DNA of 64,000 nt from Neorickettsia sennetsu str. Miyayama (GCF_000013165.1 NC_007798.1:558001-622000), one strand, 5' to 3'; numbered from the stretch's first letter, positions 32,702 through 46,995 are shown. Notes: generated by a model not told the origin, from the sequence alone. Numbers and translations: made by a program.

Positions 32702-35191
32702 ATGTCTGAAACCTTGATGATAATAGACGCATATAACTTCCTTTTTAGTGCGTACTTTGCTCTACCAAACCTTACACATAATGAACTGCCCGTAGGAGCA
32801 GTATACGGTTTCCTAAACATATTGCTAAAACACCTTCGAACCAAACCAGAATATTTAGTGGTTGCGCTGGATCATGGCAAATCGACATTTAGGGAGACTA
32901 TATACAACAACTACAAAGCAAACAGACCTCCAGTTCCTGGAAACCTGACCCCACAGTTCGCTCTTCTTAGGGAATGTGTAGACGTTTTAAATCTTAATCC
33001 ACTCGAAATTGAAGGCTTTGAAGCTGATGATGTCATAGCAACTCTGGTAAGAAAGTTTTCTAAAAGTGACCTAAAAATAAAAATACTTTCAACCGACAAG
33101 GATCTTATGCAACTTGTCAATGAGAATGTACATGTCATAAACCCAATAAAGAACAGGATCATAGGGGTTAACGAAGTTAAGGAAAAATTTGGTGTATTTC
33201 CAACACAAATGACAGATTTTCTCTCCCTTGTTGGTGACACATCTGATAATATTCCAGGAGTGCCTGGAATTGGTGTAAAAACAGCTGCAAAACTTCTTAA
33301 CACGTTCGGTGCAATAGAAAACTTCAGACTTAACGAAATTTCCCCAGCAAGAATTAAAGAAAGTCTTCTTAGACATCACGATCAGCTTACACTATCAAAG
33401 AGACTGGTCTCGCTTGTAGATGATATAAACATTCAGTGTTCCCTCGATTGCATACGCTATCAGCAACAAGACGGTACAAAACTATTAGCCTTTCTAGAAA
33501 AATATGGCTTTAAAAACCTTATTCCAAAGCTAGTCAAAAGTACTCCTAAACAGTTACTACATATTACAAAATCAACAAATAAAATTAATGATTTTAGTCT
33601 TAGTGCCAAATATGAAGGCCAGATAACCATTTATAAAAATGGTGAGAAAACCATTTTTAGTACGCGAGAAGCCTCAATCATAGGTGACCTAAACATGCTC
33701 CAAGATCTATTTACAGATCGATCAATAAAGAAAATTTTTCATAGCGACAACATACCACATCCCGACCCTACAAATGACTCTTTTGAGGATCTAAAGGTAA
33801 TCGCTTATCCTCTGAATACCTTGAACACGGATCTTGAGTACTTGTTCTCACACTACCTTGGAGAAACTTCCCGAGAAGCGTTCCATAAAAGACTAAATGA
33901 GCTCTATGAAAAACTATGCAACGCAATGTTCACAGAAAAGGTATTGACCCTCTACTATAAGGTGGACAAACCTCTGATTAATGCCATAAAACACATGGAA
34001 AAAAATGGCATATCCCTGGACGTAGAACAACTCCTCTCACTATCTACGCAAATATCAGGTAAATTAGAGGAGATAGAAAGCAAGATTTTTGATATTGCCG
34101 GAAAGACTTTTTCTCTGCAATCACCGAAGCAACTCGGGAAGGTGTTATTCGAAGAAATGCAAATACCTGTGCAGAAAAAGCTAAAAAGTGGTTTGTCCAG
34201 TACAGACAACGAAGTGTTAACCAGCCTGAGCATTCAGGGATATGAGATAGCAGATTACCTTCTCTCGTGGAGACATTATATTAAACTGAAAACTGCGTAC
34301 ATAGATCCACTTCTTCTGAAGGTAAATCCCAACGAAGAAAAACATCGTATTTCCACTACTTATTCTGCAACACTTACACTCACTGGCAGGCTGAGCTCGT
34401 CCAATCCAAATCTTCAAAACATACCAAGAGAAAAAGAAATACGAAAAATTTTTACAGCAAAAGAAGGACATCATTTTTTATGTGCAGATTACTCTCAAAT
34501 TGAACTAAGGATTCTTGCATACATAGCAAACGTAGAGCGTTTGAAATGCGCTCTTGCCAGTGGCACAGATCTGCACACACTTACAGCAAGTCAGATTTTT
34601 AAAACGGATAAAATTACACCAGATTTGCGCAACAAAGCCAAGGCAGTTAATTTCGGCATAGTCTATGGAATAACAAACTTCGGATTATCAAAACAGCTCG
34701 CGATCTCAAAAGAGGAGGCAGCCTCATACATACAAAAATATTTCGATGAGTACCCAGAAATCAAAATCTATATGAATCACATAAGGAACCAAGCAAGAAA
34801 AGATACTTATGTTAAAACGATGATGAACCGTAAATGCCCTATTCAAAATATAAATAGCAATAATCGTACGATTTCACTCGTAGCAGAGAGGTCTGCTATA
34901 AATGCTCCTATACAGGGTACTGCCGCGGATATAATACGCACAGCAATGGTTAGGATGGCACAAGAAAAAGAACTACTCTCACATATGGTAATGCAAGTAC
35001 ACGACGAACTTGTATTCGAGCTTGAAACAGACGTAATCCAACAACTAGCAAAAAAAATAAAGCGAATAATGGAAGAATCTCACGGAATCCCACTCTTAGT
35101 AGAGCTGAAACACGGACCAAACCTCGGAGAACTGGAGGACTTAAAACTCGAAAGAAGCCAAGCCCCACAACAGGGAGGGCAAGGAGGATGA
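32702..35191 (+). CDS. polA: DNA polymerase I, probably lacking proofreading
   Basis: 829 residues. The N-terminal ~270 residues are a 5' nuclease (LMIIDAYNFLFSAYFALP; TDKDLMQLV; GDTSDNIPGVPGIGVKTAAKLL). The middle (~280-400) is short and lacks the DTE and other acidic motifs of a 3'-5' exonuclease, so it is probably inactive. The polymerase domain (~420-815) has LTGRLSSSNPNLQNIPR, motif A FLCADYSQIELRILAY (~594), O-helix RNKAKAVNFGIVYGI and motif C MQVHDELVFEL (~766). It fills gaps and removes primers. The last ~20 residues form a Gln/Gly-rich tail (SQAPQQGGQGG) past the usual end. Convergent with coxC (41 bp). Confidence 0.96.
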   Translation: MSETLMIIDAYNFLFSAYFALPNLTHNELPVGAVYGFLNILLKHLRTKPEYLVVALDHGKSTFRETIYNNYKANRPPVPGNLTPQFALLRECVDVLNLNPLEIEGFEADDVIATLVRKFSKSDLKIKILSTDKDLMQLVNENVHVINPIKNRIIGVNEVKEKFGVFPTQMTDFLSLVGDTSDNIPGVPGIGVKTAAKLLNTFGAIENFRLNEISPARIKESLLRHHDQLTLSKRLVSLVDDINIQCSLDCIRYQQQDGTKLLAFLEKYGFKNLIPKLVKSTPKQLLHITKSTNKINDFSLSAKYEGQITIYKNGEKTIFSTREASIIGDLNMLQDLFTDRSIKKIFHSDNIPHPDPTNDSFEDLKVIAYPLNTLNTDLEYLFSHYLGETSREAFHKRLNELYEKLCNAMFTEKVLTLYYKVDKPLINAIKHMEKNGISLDVEQLLSLSTQISGKLEEIESKIFDIAGKTFSLQSPKQLGKVLFEEMQIPVQKKLKSGLSSTDNEVLTSLSIQGYEIADYLLSWRHYIKLKTAYIDPLLLKVNPNEEKHRISTTYSATLTLTGRLSSSNPNLQNIPREKEIRKIFTAKEGHHFLCADYSQIELRILAYIANVERLKCALASGTDLHTLTASQIFKTDKITPDLRNKAKAVNFGIVYGITNFGLSKQLAISKEEAASYIQKYFDEYPEIKIYMNHIRNQARKDTYVKTMMNRKCPIQNINSNNRTISLVAERSAINAPIQGTAADIIRTAMVRMAQEKELLSHMVMQVHDELVFELETDVIQQLAKKIKRIMEESHGIPLLVELKHGPNLGELEDLKLERSQAPQQGGQGG

Positions 35192-35232
35192 ACTAGAGAA
35201 CACGTATACAGCGCCTGATCCATCAGTGCAGA

Positions 35233-36057
35233 CTAAAAAGCGACACTCAGCCAGTACAAAAAGACAAAGAGAAAAAGCCAGACTACGTCAACAAAGTGCC
35301 AATACCAAGCAGCAAACTCGAGCCCTAAATGATTCTGAGCAGTGAACTGCCCATCTCTAGCACGAAAGTAGCAAACTGCAAGGAAGATCGTACCAATAAT
35401 CACATGAAGACCATGAAAACCGGTAGCTATATAGAAGTTAGATGAGTAAATCGCCTTATAACCTTCCTCAGCAAGGGCAAAAGCAGAATGGTAATACTCG
35501 TAGCCCTGCAGGCAAGTAAAAATCAAACCAAGCACCACAGTGTACAAGAGCCCTTTGACCACACCATCGTTATCACCCTTAAGTACAGAATGATGCGCCC
35601 ACGTCATAGAAGCACCTGAGAGAAGAAGAACCATCGTGTTGAGAAGTGGTAAATTCCATGGATTAACAGCTACTATACCTTCGGGAGGCCAAGTTAATCT
35701 GACTCCCGGCCACGGACCATCCATAACATACGCTGGGTCAAGCCAAGCCTTGAATATCGACCAGAAAAACGTAAAAAAGAACATCACCTCCGTAAAGAGG
35801 AACAACACCATTCCTATCCTCAATCCTCTCCGAACAACGGAGGTATGCGCTTTACCTGTGACACCTTCAGCTATAACATCACGCCACCAATAAAACATAC
35901 AAGCCAAAAGGAGCACCGTGCAAGAAAAAAGCGCAAATTGGCTATAGGGGAACGAATGCATGAAAAACGCAGCCGATGCAAGCATCCCAAAAGAAGAAGC
36001 AGCTGTAAAAATAGGCCAAGGACTAGGACTCAAAACATGGAAAGCACCTTTACTCAT
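35233..36057 (-). CDS. coxC: cytochrome c oxidase subunit III
   Basis: 274 residues from ATG 36057; a TTG two codons upstream is less likely. Subunit III of the aa3-type oxidase, seven membrane helices. Motifs: FHVLSPSPWPIFTAASSFGM at the start, WWRDVIAEG (helix 2 end), GLRIGMVLFLFTEVMFFFTFFWSIFKAWLDP (with conserved Glu), MTWAHHSVLKGD, and HGLHVIIGTIFLAVCYFR with AWYWHFVDVVWLFLFVFLYW at the C-terminus. No cox subunits I/II in this window. It lies 36 bp downstream of rpoC on the same strand, an unusual neighbour. Confidence 0.97.
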   Translation of the reverse strand: MSKGAFHVLSPSPWPIFTAASSFGMLASAAFFMHSFPYSQFALFSCTVLLLACMFYWWRDVIAEGVTGKAHTSVVRRGLRIGMVLFLFTEVMFFFTFFWSIFKAWLDPAYVMDGPWPGVRLTWPPEGIVAVNPWNLPLLNTMVLLLSGASMTWAHHSVLKGDNDGVVKGLLYTVVLGLIFTCLQGYEYYHSAFALAEEGYKAIYSSNFYIATGFHGLHVIIGTIFLAVCYFRARDGQFTAQNHLGLEFAAWYWHFVDVVWLFLFVFLYWLSVAF

Positions 36058-36092
36058 ATTCAACTACACCTCGAAAAACAATAAACAGCTCA

Positions 36093-40238
<4,146 letters not shown>

Positions 40239-40274
40239 CTATAGAAACCGAAAGCAAATATTCTTTTTAACCAC

Positions 40275-43200
40275 CTATTGTCCCGATGCTGCTAATGCAA
40301 GATCACCAAAATCTTTCTTTTTTTCCAAATCGGAACAAAACTCCACGTTCAAACATAAGGCCCTTAACTCATTCATCATTACATTAAAGGACTCGGGAAC
40401 ACCATAATAAAAATCATTATCACCACGCACTATCGAATCATATACATTGACGCGACCTACCACATCGTCAGATTTGATAGTAAGCATCTCCTGTAATGCA
40501 AATGTTGCACCATAAGCTTGCAACGCCCAGCATTCCATCTCACCAAAACGCTGTCCACCAAAATGTGATTTTCCTCCGAGTGGTTGCTGCGTTATCAAAC
40601 TGTAGGAACCGATAGAACGCGCATGAATCTTATCATTCACTAAGTGATGTAACTTCAGCATATACTTACACCCAACAGTGACCTTCCTATCAAACTTCTC
40701 TCCAGTTACACCATCATACAAGACTTCCTGACCCGAAGGATCTTTTCCTGCGAGAACTAACAGCCTTTCTATCTCGTCTGTTTTAGGACCTTCAAAAACC
40801 GAAGCCGCAACAGGAACTCCGCCTCTCAAAGAACGCGAATACTCGACTATTTCAGCATCCGTCATCTCATTAAGTCTTGCCATCATTTTCCTATCGTTCT
40901 TGTAAATCTCAAGAACCAATGACTTCACCTCAGAGTAGTTACCTTCATCAAGCAATTTCGAGATTTTCTTACCCAAATTGTATGCAGCCCAACCAAGATG
41001 TGTCTCGAGAATTTGACCCACATTCATTCTTGAAGGCACACCCAAAGGGTTAAGTATGATATCCACAGGCGTACCATCAGCTAAGTAAGGCATATCCTCA
41101 GCTGGGACTATCCTGGAAATAACACCCTTATTTCCATGCCTACCAGACATCTTATCACCTGGTTGAAGGGTATGCTTCACAGCGACAAAAACCTTTACCA
41201 CCATCAGGACACCCTGCGCCAAATCATCATCACCTCGAATTTTTTCGAAATTCTCCTCATAGGTCTTGTTAATTTCGTCAAAGCGATCAACAAACCTTTG
41301 CCTCAAAAGCTTTATCGAAGAGATTCCATCAACACTAATCTTCCACCAATTCTCCCTATCTATCTTTTCAAGAGCCTCTTCTGTAATCAAATCACCCTTT
41401 GAGATTGGTGCTAAAGTACTAAGAGCAACCTTACCAACCAGCATCTCCTTCAGGAGCGAGTAAATATAGTTCGTCAACACCGCAAGCTCATGGTCACGCC
41501 TCGTTTTTTCGGCATCGATCGCCTGTTTCTCTATTAACAATGCCCTACCAACCTTTTCTATACCCCGACGCTGCAGTACTTTTACATCCACTACACAACC
41601 AGATACACCAGGTGGTAAGTACAGAGACGAATCTTTCACATCAATCGCTTTCTCTCCAAATATAGCACGAAGCAACTTTTCTTCGGGTGTCACAGGTGAA
41701 CTACTTTTAGGCGTCACCTTTCCTACCAGAACATCTCCAGCCTCGACGTTTGCCCCAACACATGCTATGCCAAACTCATCAAGACAGTGTAAAAACTCTT
41801 CTGCCACACCAGAAACATCCCTTGTTATTTCCTCAGGACCTAACCTTGTATCGCGAACAACACATTCAAAACCTTCTAAATGCACTGAAGTGAAAAGATC
41901 ATCACGGACAACATTACTTGAAATGACAACGGAATCCTCAAAGTTGTAGCCACGCCACGAGAGAAAAGCCACCACCAAATTCCTTCCAAGAGCTAGTTCA
42001 CCCTTTTGAATCGCTGGTCCATCAGCAAGAATATCACCTTTTTTAACACGCTGTCCCTGATGGACAACACAACGCTGATGTATACATGTATTGTGATTCG
42101 ACTTTCTGAATTTACACAACGTATAAGAATCAATCCAGAAATCGTCCTTCGACTCCGACGCAACAACGATATTCCTGGCATCTATATACTGCACAACACC
42201 TGCACGTTTGGCAACTATTACGGCACCAGAACCACGCGCTACATAGCCTTCCATCCCAGTCCCAACCAATGGTGCCTCAGGCATGATAAGTGGTACAGCT
42301 TGTCTTTGCATGTTGGAACCCATGAGAGCTCTATTTGCATCATCATTTTCCAGAAAAGGAATTAAAGAGGCAGCAACCGAGACTATTTGCTTAGCCGATA
42401 CATCCGCAAACTGAACCTCACTACGCGGAATAAAAACATTCTCATAATTCCTACGACAGTACACCAAATCGTCGACTATATAGCCTTCTTCATCGACACG
42501 AACACTAGCTTGACAAATATTTGCCTTTATTTCATCGATCGCAGAAAGATATGTGACTTCGTCGGTAACACGGCCATCACGCACATAGCGGTAGGGGGTC
42601 TCTATAAAGCCATACTTATTAATCTTTGCATATATAGCAAGACTATTTATCAGCCCAATAGTCGCACCTTCCGGGGTCTCCGTTGCACAGATCCTACCGT
42701 AATGCGTGGTATGCACATCTCGCACCTCGAATCCCGCCCTACCTCTATTCAATCCCCCAGGACCTAAAGCTGATATACGGCGTTTATGCGTAATTTCCGA
42801 GAGTGGGTTAGTCTGATCCATAAACTGCGAAAGTGCCGAAGACATGAAAAATTCACGAATGACAGCCCCAAGAATCTTAGAATTTATCATTTCACACGGC
42901 ATCACCGTATCAAAGTCGGCAGTCGCCATATTTTCGACAATAACCTTGGCCATCCTCACAAGCCCGATGCGGAACTGATTATCCATAAACTCCCCAACAG
43001 ACCTAACCCGCCTATTGCCAAGATGATCTATGTCATCGACGTCCCCAACTTCTCTTTGTAAAAGGGCCAACTCCTTTACCGTGCAAAAAATGTCCTCCTT
43101 AGTCAAAACAGTCAGACTCTCATCATGACTTAGATTAAACTTGGCATTTAGCCTGATCCTACCGACGTTCAGGAGATCGTACCTCTCAGGAGAAAAAAAG

Positions 43201-44351
43201 AGCGACTCAAACAGCTTCTCTGCAGACTCAACAGAAGGAATCTCACCTGGCCGAACAACTCTATATATCGAGAGCATTGCTTCTTCATAAGAGCAATCGT
43301 ACTGCAAAACAGTACTGAATACATAATTACCCTTCAGTTCAACCAACTTAATAGAATCCACATCAAGAAATTCCAACTTTGCAACATGCTCCTTGGTCAA
43401 CTTCGTACCATGTGGAAGAAGAACTTCTCCTTTAGTCGAGACAAGATCATCAGCAAGGTACATGTCCTTCATGACTTCTAAGTCCATGTAGCAATAACGT
43501 AACCCTTTCGCATATAGATTTCGCGCCAATACTATGGAAATCCTGTTGCCCTTTGCCAAAACTAACTCACCTGTCTCCGCATTGATAAGATCATACTGAA
43601 GACGAACCCCCTTAAACTTTTCCGGAACAAAGCAAACAGTCCACTTACCATCTTTCGTTAAGCGACACTCCGAGACCTCACAAAACTGAGCAAAAATATC
43701 CTTATTCGACAACCCCAGAGCCCTAAGCAAAAAAGTGACTGGAAGTTTTCTCTTTTTATCTATTCGAAAATACAATACGTCCTTAGCATCAAACTCAAAG
43801 TCCAACCAAGAACCCCTATAAGGTATGATACGCGCAATATAATTGAGCTTGCCGGAGATTGACCTAGCTTTGTCATTATCGAAAAACACCCCAGGTGCAC
43901 GATGCATCTGAGATACGACAACCCTTTCCACACCATTTATTATGAACGTCCCGTTCTTAGACATAATGGGTATGTCACCCATGTATATCTCCTGTTCTCG
44001 TACATCCTTTACCGCTGGTTCAGTTGACACCCCCTCACTACCTTCGCCAGATGTCTCATCACCAAAAACAACTAGCCTAAGTATTGCCCTGAGCGGCGCC
44101 GAGTACGTAATACCTCTTTCAACACAGCCATATTCGTCATGCTTAGGCTCACCCATCCTGCAGCTCACAAACTCAAGGGAAGCCCTACCATATCCATCAT
44201 TCACCGGAAAAACGGATGCAAAAATATCGCTGATTGAAAATACAGTATCACCTCCACCTACAAACGAAGCATAAGAATCCTTTTGGACTTTCACCAGATC
44301 AGGAAAGTCAAAAAGCAGCTCATCGAAGTATAACCTGTGAAATTCAGACAT
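40275..44351 (-). CDS. rpoB: RNA polymerase beta subunit
   Basis: 1358 residues, near the usual ~1340-1380 for alphaproteobacteria. Typical blocks include MSKNGTFIINGVERVVVSQMHRAPGVFF, the rifampicin-pocket stretch SSALSQFMDQTNPLSEITHKRRISALGPGGLNRGRAGFEVRDVH, VVAFLSWRGYNFEDSVVIS, GDKMSGRHGNKGVISRIVPAEDMPYL and the ending QPLGGKSHFGGQRFGEMECWALQAYGA. The positions equivalent to E. coli 513, 516 and 526 read Q, D and H; residue 522 is S and 531 is S equivalents in SEITHKRRISALGP, so no classical rifampicin-resistance change is evident. Downstream of rplL by 36 bp. Confidence 0.98.
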   Translation of the reverse strand: MSEFHRLYFDELLFDFPDLVKVQKDSYASFVGGGDTVFSISDIFASVFPVNDGYGRASLEFVSCRMGEPKHDEYGCVERGITYSAPLRAILRLVVFGDETSGEGSEGVSTEPAVKDVREQEIYMGDIPIMSKNGTFIINGVERVVVSQMHRAPGVFFDNDKARSISGKLNYIARIIPYRGSWLDFEFDAKDVLYFRIDKKRKLPVTFLLRALGLSNKDIFAQFCEVSECRLTKDGKWTVCFVPEKFKGVRLQYDLINAETGELVLAKGNRISIVLARNLYAKGLRYCYMDLEVMKDMYLADDLVSTKGEVLLPHGTKLTKEHVAKLEFLDVDSIKLVELKGNYVFSTVLQYDCSYEEAMLSIYRVVRPGEIPSVESAEKLFESLFFSPERYDLLNVGRIRLNAKFNLSHDESLTVLTKEDIFCTVKELALLQREVGDVDDIDHLGNRRVRSVGEFMDNQFRIGLVRMAKVIVENMATADFDTVMPCEMINSKILGAVIREFFMSSALSQFMDQTNPLSEITHKRRISALGPGGLNRGRAGFEVRDVHTTHYGRICATETPEGATIGLINSLAIYAKINKYGFIETPYRYVRDGRVTDEVTYLSAIDEIKANICQASVRVDEEGYIVDDLVYCRRNYENVFIPRSEVQFADVSAKQIVSVAASLIPFLENDDANRALMGSNMQRQAVPLIMPEAPLVGTGMEGYVARGSGAVIVAKRAGVVQYIDARNIVVASESKDDFWIDSYTLCKFRKSNHNTCIHQRCVVHQGQRVKKGDILADGPAIQKGELALGRNLVVAFLSWRGYNFEDSVVISSNVVRDDLFTSVHLEGFECVVRDTRLGPEEITRDVSGVAEEFLHCLDEFGIACVGANVEAGDVLVGKVTPKSSSPVTPEEKLLRAIFGEKAIDVKDSSLYLPPGVSGCVVDVKVLQRRGIEKVGRALLIEKQAIDAEKTRRDHELAVLTNYIYSLLKEMLVGKVALSTLAPISKGDLITEEALEKIDRENWWKISVDGISSIKLLRQRFVDRFDEINKTYEENFEKIRGDDDLAQGVLMVVKVFVAVKHTLQPGDKMSGRHGNKGVISRIVPAEDMPYLADGTPVDIILNPLGVPSRMNVGQILETHLGWAAYNLGKKISKLLDEGNYSEVKSLVLEIYKNDRKMMARLNEMTDAEIVEYSRSLRGGVPVAASVFEGPKTDEIERLLVLAGKDPSGQEVLYDGVTGEKFDRKVTVGCKYMLKLHHLVNDKIHARSIGSYSLITQQPLGGKSHFGGQRFGEMECWALQAYGATFALQEMLTIKSDDVVGRVNVYDSIVRGDNDFYYGVPESFNVMMNELRALCLNVEFCSDLEKKKDFGDLALAASGQ

Positions 44352-44387
44352 AAGAGAAGAAACAAGAAAACGATCTACGCAGAAGAG

Positions 44388-44801
44388 TTATTCTCCTTTC
44401 AATTCAGGCTCACATTCAGCTTCCTTTAAGATCTTTGCATATGCATCAGCCTTTTCTTTTGTGAGACCGGAAAGAACATCCACAGGGACAGCTTCAACTT
44501 TATCTTTAAGCTCCTTTAAACCCATATCTTGACCTAACTCCTGCTTAAAGATCGTCTTCAATGCTTTGATGGCGTTTGTCTTCTTCTCACCGTAACTCTT
44601 CAAGATCAAGGTAAACTTGGACGCCTCACCCTTCTTTTCAACGGACTCAGATGTTGCAGGTGCAGCAGCCACAGCAGCAGGAGCCATAGCAACATCAGGC
44701 AAGTTTAAAACCTTTTTCAACTCAGCAGCGAGCTCAGCTGCTTCAACAAGGCTCAAAGATAAAATCTTTTGAGCAATTTCAGAACACTCAACTTTAGACA
44801 C
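44388..44801 (-). CDS. rplL: 50S ribosomal protein L7/L12
   Basis: 137 residues starting at GTG 44801 (VSKVECSEIAQKILSLS), selected because GGAGG at 44812-44808 is properly spaced; the longer frame overlaps rplJ. The N-terminal dimer domain (SLVEAAELAAELKKVLN), a flexible Ala/Pro hinge (MAPAAVAAAPATSESVEKK) and the C-terminal factor-binding domain (SKFTLILKSYGEKKTNAIKALKTIFKQELGQDMGLKELKDKVEAVPVDVLSGLTKEKADAYAKILKEA) are all present. It recruits translational GTPases on the L10 stalk. The last residues (ECEPELKGE) run a little past the usual ELK end. Confidence 0.96.
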   Translation of the reverse strand: MSKVECSEIAQKILSLSLVEAAELAAELKKVLNLPDVAMAPAAVAAAPATSESVEKKGEASKFTLILKSYGEKKTNAIKALKTIFKQELGQDMGLKELKDKVEAVPVDVLSGLTKEKADAYAKILKEAECEPELKGE

Positions 44802-44842
44802 AAAAACCTCCAAAAAAACAGGTAAGGACAACAACTTTTTAA

Positions 44843-45367
44843 TCAGCAATTAACATTAGCACTTTTCACATAGGAATCAAAATAACCTGCCAAAAGCCTT
44901 GCGGGACCATCAAGAGAGTTCACTAGTGCAATAGGAACAGCATTTATAGCATTGATGAGCGACAAGTACACGTGCGTTTCGTTAGGCAGTTTAGAAAACT
45001 CATCCATCAACCGACGCCCAAAGACGACCTTATCATACTTGCCACCAAGAATTTCCAATCTATCTTTCCCATACTCACCGGAAAACTTAAGGATACAACG
45101 TAGGAACTCCGGAACATTCTGACTACAGTGGACAAAAGCAACACTCTTAGAAAAGTACTCAGACAGAAAGGACAAACTCGAATTTTCAACAGCAATTCTA
45201 GCGAGCGAATTCTTTACAAAATTGAAGTTACCCCCAAAATCCCACAACCTTTCACGGACACTAAACACTTCCTGAGCACTAAGCGAGGAAACTTTCACGA
45301 CAAGTACAACCTTCTGCTCAAGTATCATCTCAAGCTTCGCCAAAAAAGCCGCTTTTCTCTCGTTCAT
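44843..45367 (-). CDS. rplJ: 50S ribosomal protein L10
   Basis: 174 residues from ATG 45367 (MNERKAAFLAKLEMIL); the frame can be extended by 13 codons, but that overlaps rplA. L10 is the stalk base that holds L7/L12 dimers. Recognisable parts are the N-terminal RNA-binding half (VVLVVKVSSLSAQEVFSVRERLWDFGGNFNFVKNSLARIAV) and the C-terminal helix (AVPIALVNSLDGPARLLAGYFDSY). It is divergent compared with most L10, but the rplA-rplJ-rplL order confirms it. Confidence 0.92.
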   Translation of the reverse strand: MNERKAAFLAKLEMILEQKVVLVVKVSSLSAQEVFSVRERLWDFGGNFNFVKNSLARIAVENSSLSFLSEYFSKSVAFVHCSQNVPEFLRCILKFSGEYGKDRLEILGGKYDKVVFGRRLMDEFSKLPNETHVYLSLINAINAVPIALVNSLDGPARLLAGYFDSYVKSANVNC

Positions 45368-45378
45368 AACAAATCCCA

Positions 45379-46008
45379 CTATAATGCTAGAAAATCTACA
45401 AAGCACCCATCTCCCATGGTACTACTCACACTAATGCTACGCACATAACTCTGCAAGCTAACATTCTTAGGCCGAGTCGCAAAGACAGATTCACAAAAAA
45501 TCTGAAAATTCTCCCTGAGCTTGTCGAAGCCCATACCCAAATTTCCAATTTTAGAGTGCATAACACCCGCCTTGTTGGTTTTAAAGAGTGCTTTGCCCCC
45601 TAATATCGCAGTAACCGCAGCAGCAATATCGTGCGTTACTAAACCATACTTACTGTCCGGCATCAAACCACGCGGACCCAGAATTCGAGCTATCTTACTT
45701 AATTTTGACATCATCGGAGGACTAGCTAAAGAATACTTATACCCCTTAACAAAATTCTTCTTGGCCTTAATCCTCTCTATAAGCTCTTCGCCACCGTACG
45801 TCACGTTCTCATCAATCACTTGAGCCATCTGCGGTTCACCACAAAAGACAAGAACACGCCCAAAATAAAAAGGATACTTAAAAACGCAACCTATTTTAAC
45901 AGAATCTTTTGAAAAAAAGTGAACCGCAACGTCAACTGACTCATTAAACTTGCACGCTTTTTCAAGCAACTTTCTTAGAGCATCATCTGCACTTACTATC
46001 TCTCTCAT
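45379..46008 (-). CDS. rplA: 50S ribosomal protein L1
   Basis: 209 residues, about 20 shorter than common L1 at the N-terminus (starts MREIVSADDALRKLLEKACK, while most L1 have ~20 further residues). Core L1 motifs are FNESVDVAVHFF.KDS, GRVLVFC, ILGPRGLMPDSKYGLVTHDI and MGFDKLRENFQIFCESV. L1 binds 23S rRNA near the exit site and regulates rplKA expression in many bacteria. The Shine-Dalgarno CAGGAGA overlaps the end of rplK, so the two are coupled (1-base gap). Confidence 0.94.
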   Translation of the reverse strand: MREIVSADDALRKLLEKACKFNESVDVAVHFFSKDSVKIGCVFKYPFYFGRVLVFCGEPQMAQVIDENVTYGGEELIERIKAKKNFVKGYKYSLASPPMMSKLSKIARILGPRGLMPDSKYGLVTHDIAAAVTAILGGKALFKTNKAGVMHSKIGNLGMGFDKLRENFQIFCESVFATRPKNVSLQSYVRSISVSSTMGDGCFVDFLAL

Positions 46009-46009
46009 T

Positions 46010-46432
46010 CTAATCTCCTGACACTTTTATGCCCATCGAGGCCACTTTTCCCGTAACCATCCGAACAGCAGCATCAAAATTCCTAGTGTTCATGCAACCA
46101 ATCAATTCCCTTGCAATCTCAGATATCTTACTTTGCCCAACCGAAGCCACAAAACTTTTTCCTGGAGCAGCAGAACCTTTACTAAACTGCAAGAAAGATT
46201 TTATAACATCCGTAGAATTTTTACCCCTCACGACAACATCAAAAGTTTTATCCTGATATACAAGAACCCTTACCCTTATGTTACCTGCGAGCGCACCAGT
46301 CAACTCATTACATGCCTGACAGAACTTCATAAGATTGACCCCTTTTGGTCCAAGCGACGAAGCTATAGCAGGGGTCGGAGAAGCCTTACCCGCTGGAACA
46401 CGTAACTTTAACCTAGCAACAACTTTCTTCAT
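46010..46432 (-). CDS. rplK: 50S ribosomal protein L11
   Basis: 140 residues from ATG 46432. Shows the typical start VVARLKLRVPAGKASPTPAIASSLGPKGVNLMKFCQACNELT, the Pro-rich N-domain that binds the GTPase-associated centre, and the C-terminal RNA-binding part (GSAAPGKSFVASVGQSKISEIAREL, MNTRNFDAAVRMVTGKVASMGIKV). Adjacent to nusG upstream (28 bp) and rplA downstream. The extended frame to 46468 has no ribosome site and is rejected. Confidence 0.95.
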   Translation of the reverse strand: MKKVVARLKLRVPAGKASPTPAIASSLGPKGVNLMKFCQACNELTGALAGNIRVRVLVYQDKTFDVVVRGKNSTDVIKSFLQFSKGSAAPGKSFVASVGQSKISEIARELIGCMNTRNFDAAVRMVTGKVASMGIKVSGD

Positions 46433-46460
46433 ATAGTAAGACCAAACACAAAGAACAACA

Positions 46461-46982
46461 CTATTCAACCAATTTTAGCTGATCCAGATTGAAAGACACT
46501 ACCACATCCTGGCCACAAAACACTATCTTTACTTTAGCCTTCGATGTTCTTTCATCGATCTCATCAACCTCGCCCACACACGCCTCAAAGTATTCGCAGA
46601 GAATAGCAACACGCGAACCAACCGATATTTTCCCAGATTCTGGTGTAACCTCAGGAGAAAGCATAAAATTTCTCATTTCGTCGATATCTTTATCTGACAA
46701 AAACTTCGGAGAGCCGGCCTGATTGAGAAATCTACAAGGAATGCCATACAAACTGCGCATTACGGAGATCTCGCTCAGAAAAGCTGAACCCGGAACAACT
46801 TTAACAAACACATAACCTGGAAGAAACCTCTTGGAAGCAGAAGCATCAAACTTTACAAGAGCCGGCGAGAAGAGATCAACAACCTCATCACTGCAGCGAC
46901 TTTTGATAAGGTCGCACACCTTCGATTCACTGCCGGACCTTACACGCAGAACACACCAAGTATGATCGGAACTACTACTCAT
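46461..46982 (-). CDS. nusG: transcription antitermination/termination protein NusG
   Basis: 173 residues from ATG 46982. NGN domain (HTWCVLRVRSGSESKVCDLIKSRCSDEVVDLFSPAL; FLPGYVFVKVVPGSAFLSEISVMRSLYGIPCRFL) binds the RNA polymerase clamp. The C-terminal KOW domain (KISVGSRVAILCEYFEACVGEVDEIDERTSKAKVKIVFCGQDVVVSFNLDQLKLVE) contacts Rho or S10. The KOW core G.V...F....G.V is retained although the canonical GP.. FA is altered to CEYFEACVG. Second gene after tRNA-Trp and secE, as usual. Confidence 0.94.
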   Translation of the reverse strand: MSSSSDHTWCVLRVRSGSESKVCDLIKSRCSDEVVDLFSPALVKFDASASKRFLPGYVFVKVVPGSAFLSEISVMRSLYGIPCRFLNQAGSPKFLSDKDIDEMRNFMLSPEVTPESGKISVGSRVAILCEYFEACVGEVDEIDERTSKAKVKIVFCGQDVVVSFNLDQLKLVE

Positions 46983-46995
46983 ACAAGCCAAAAGT

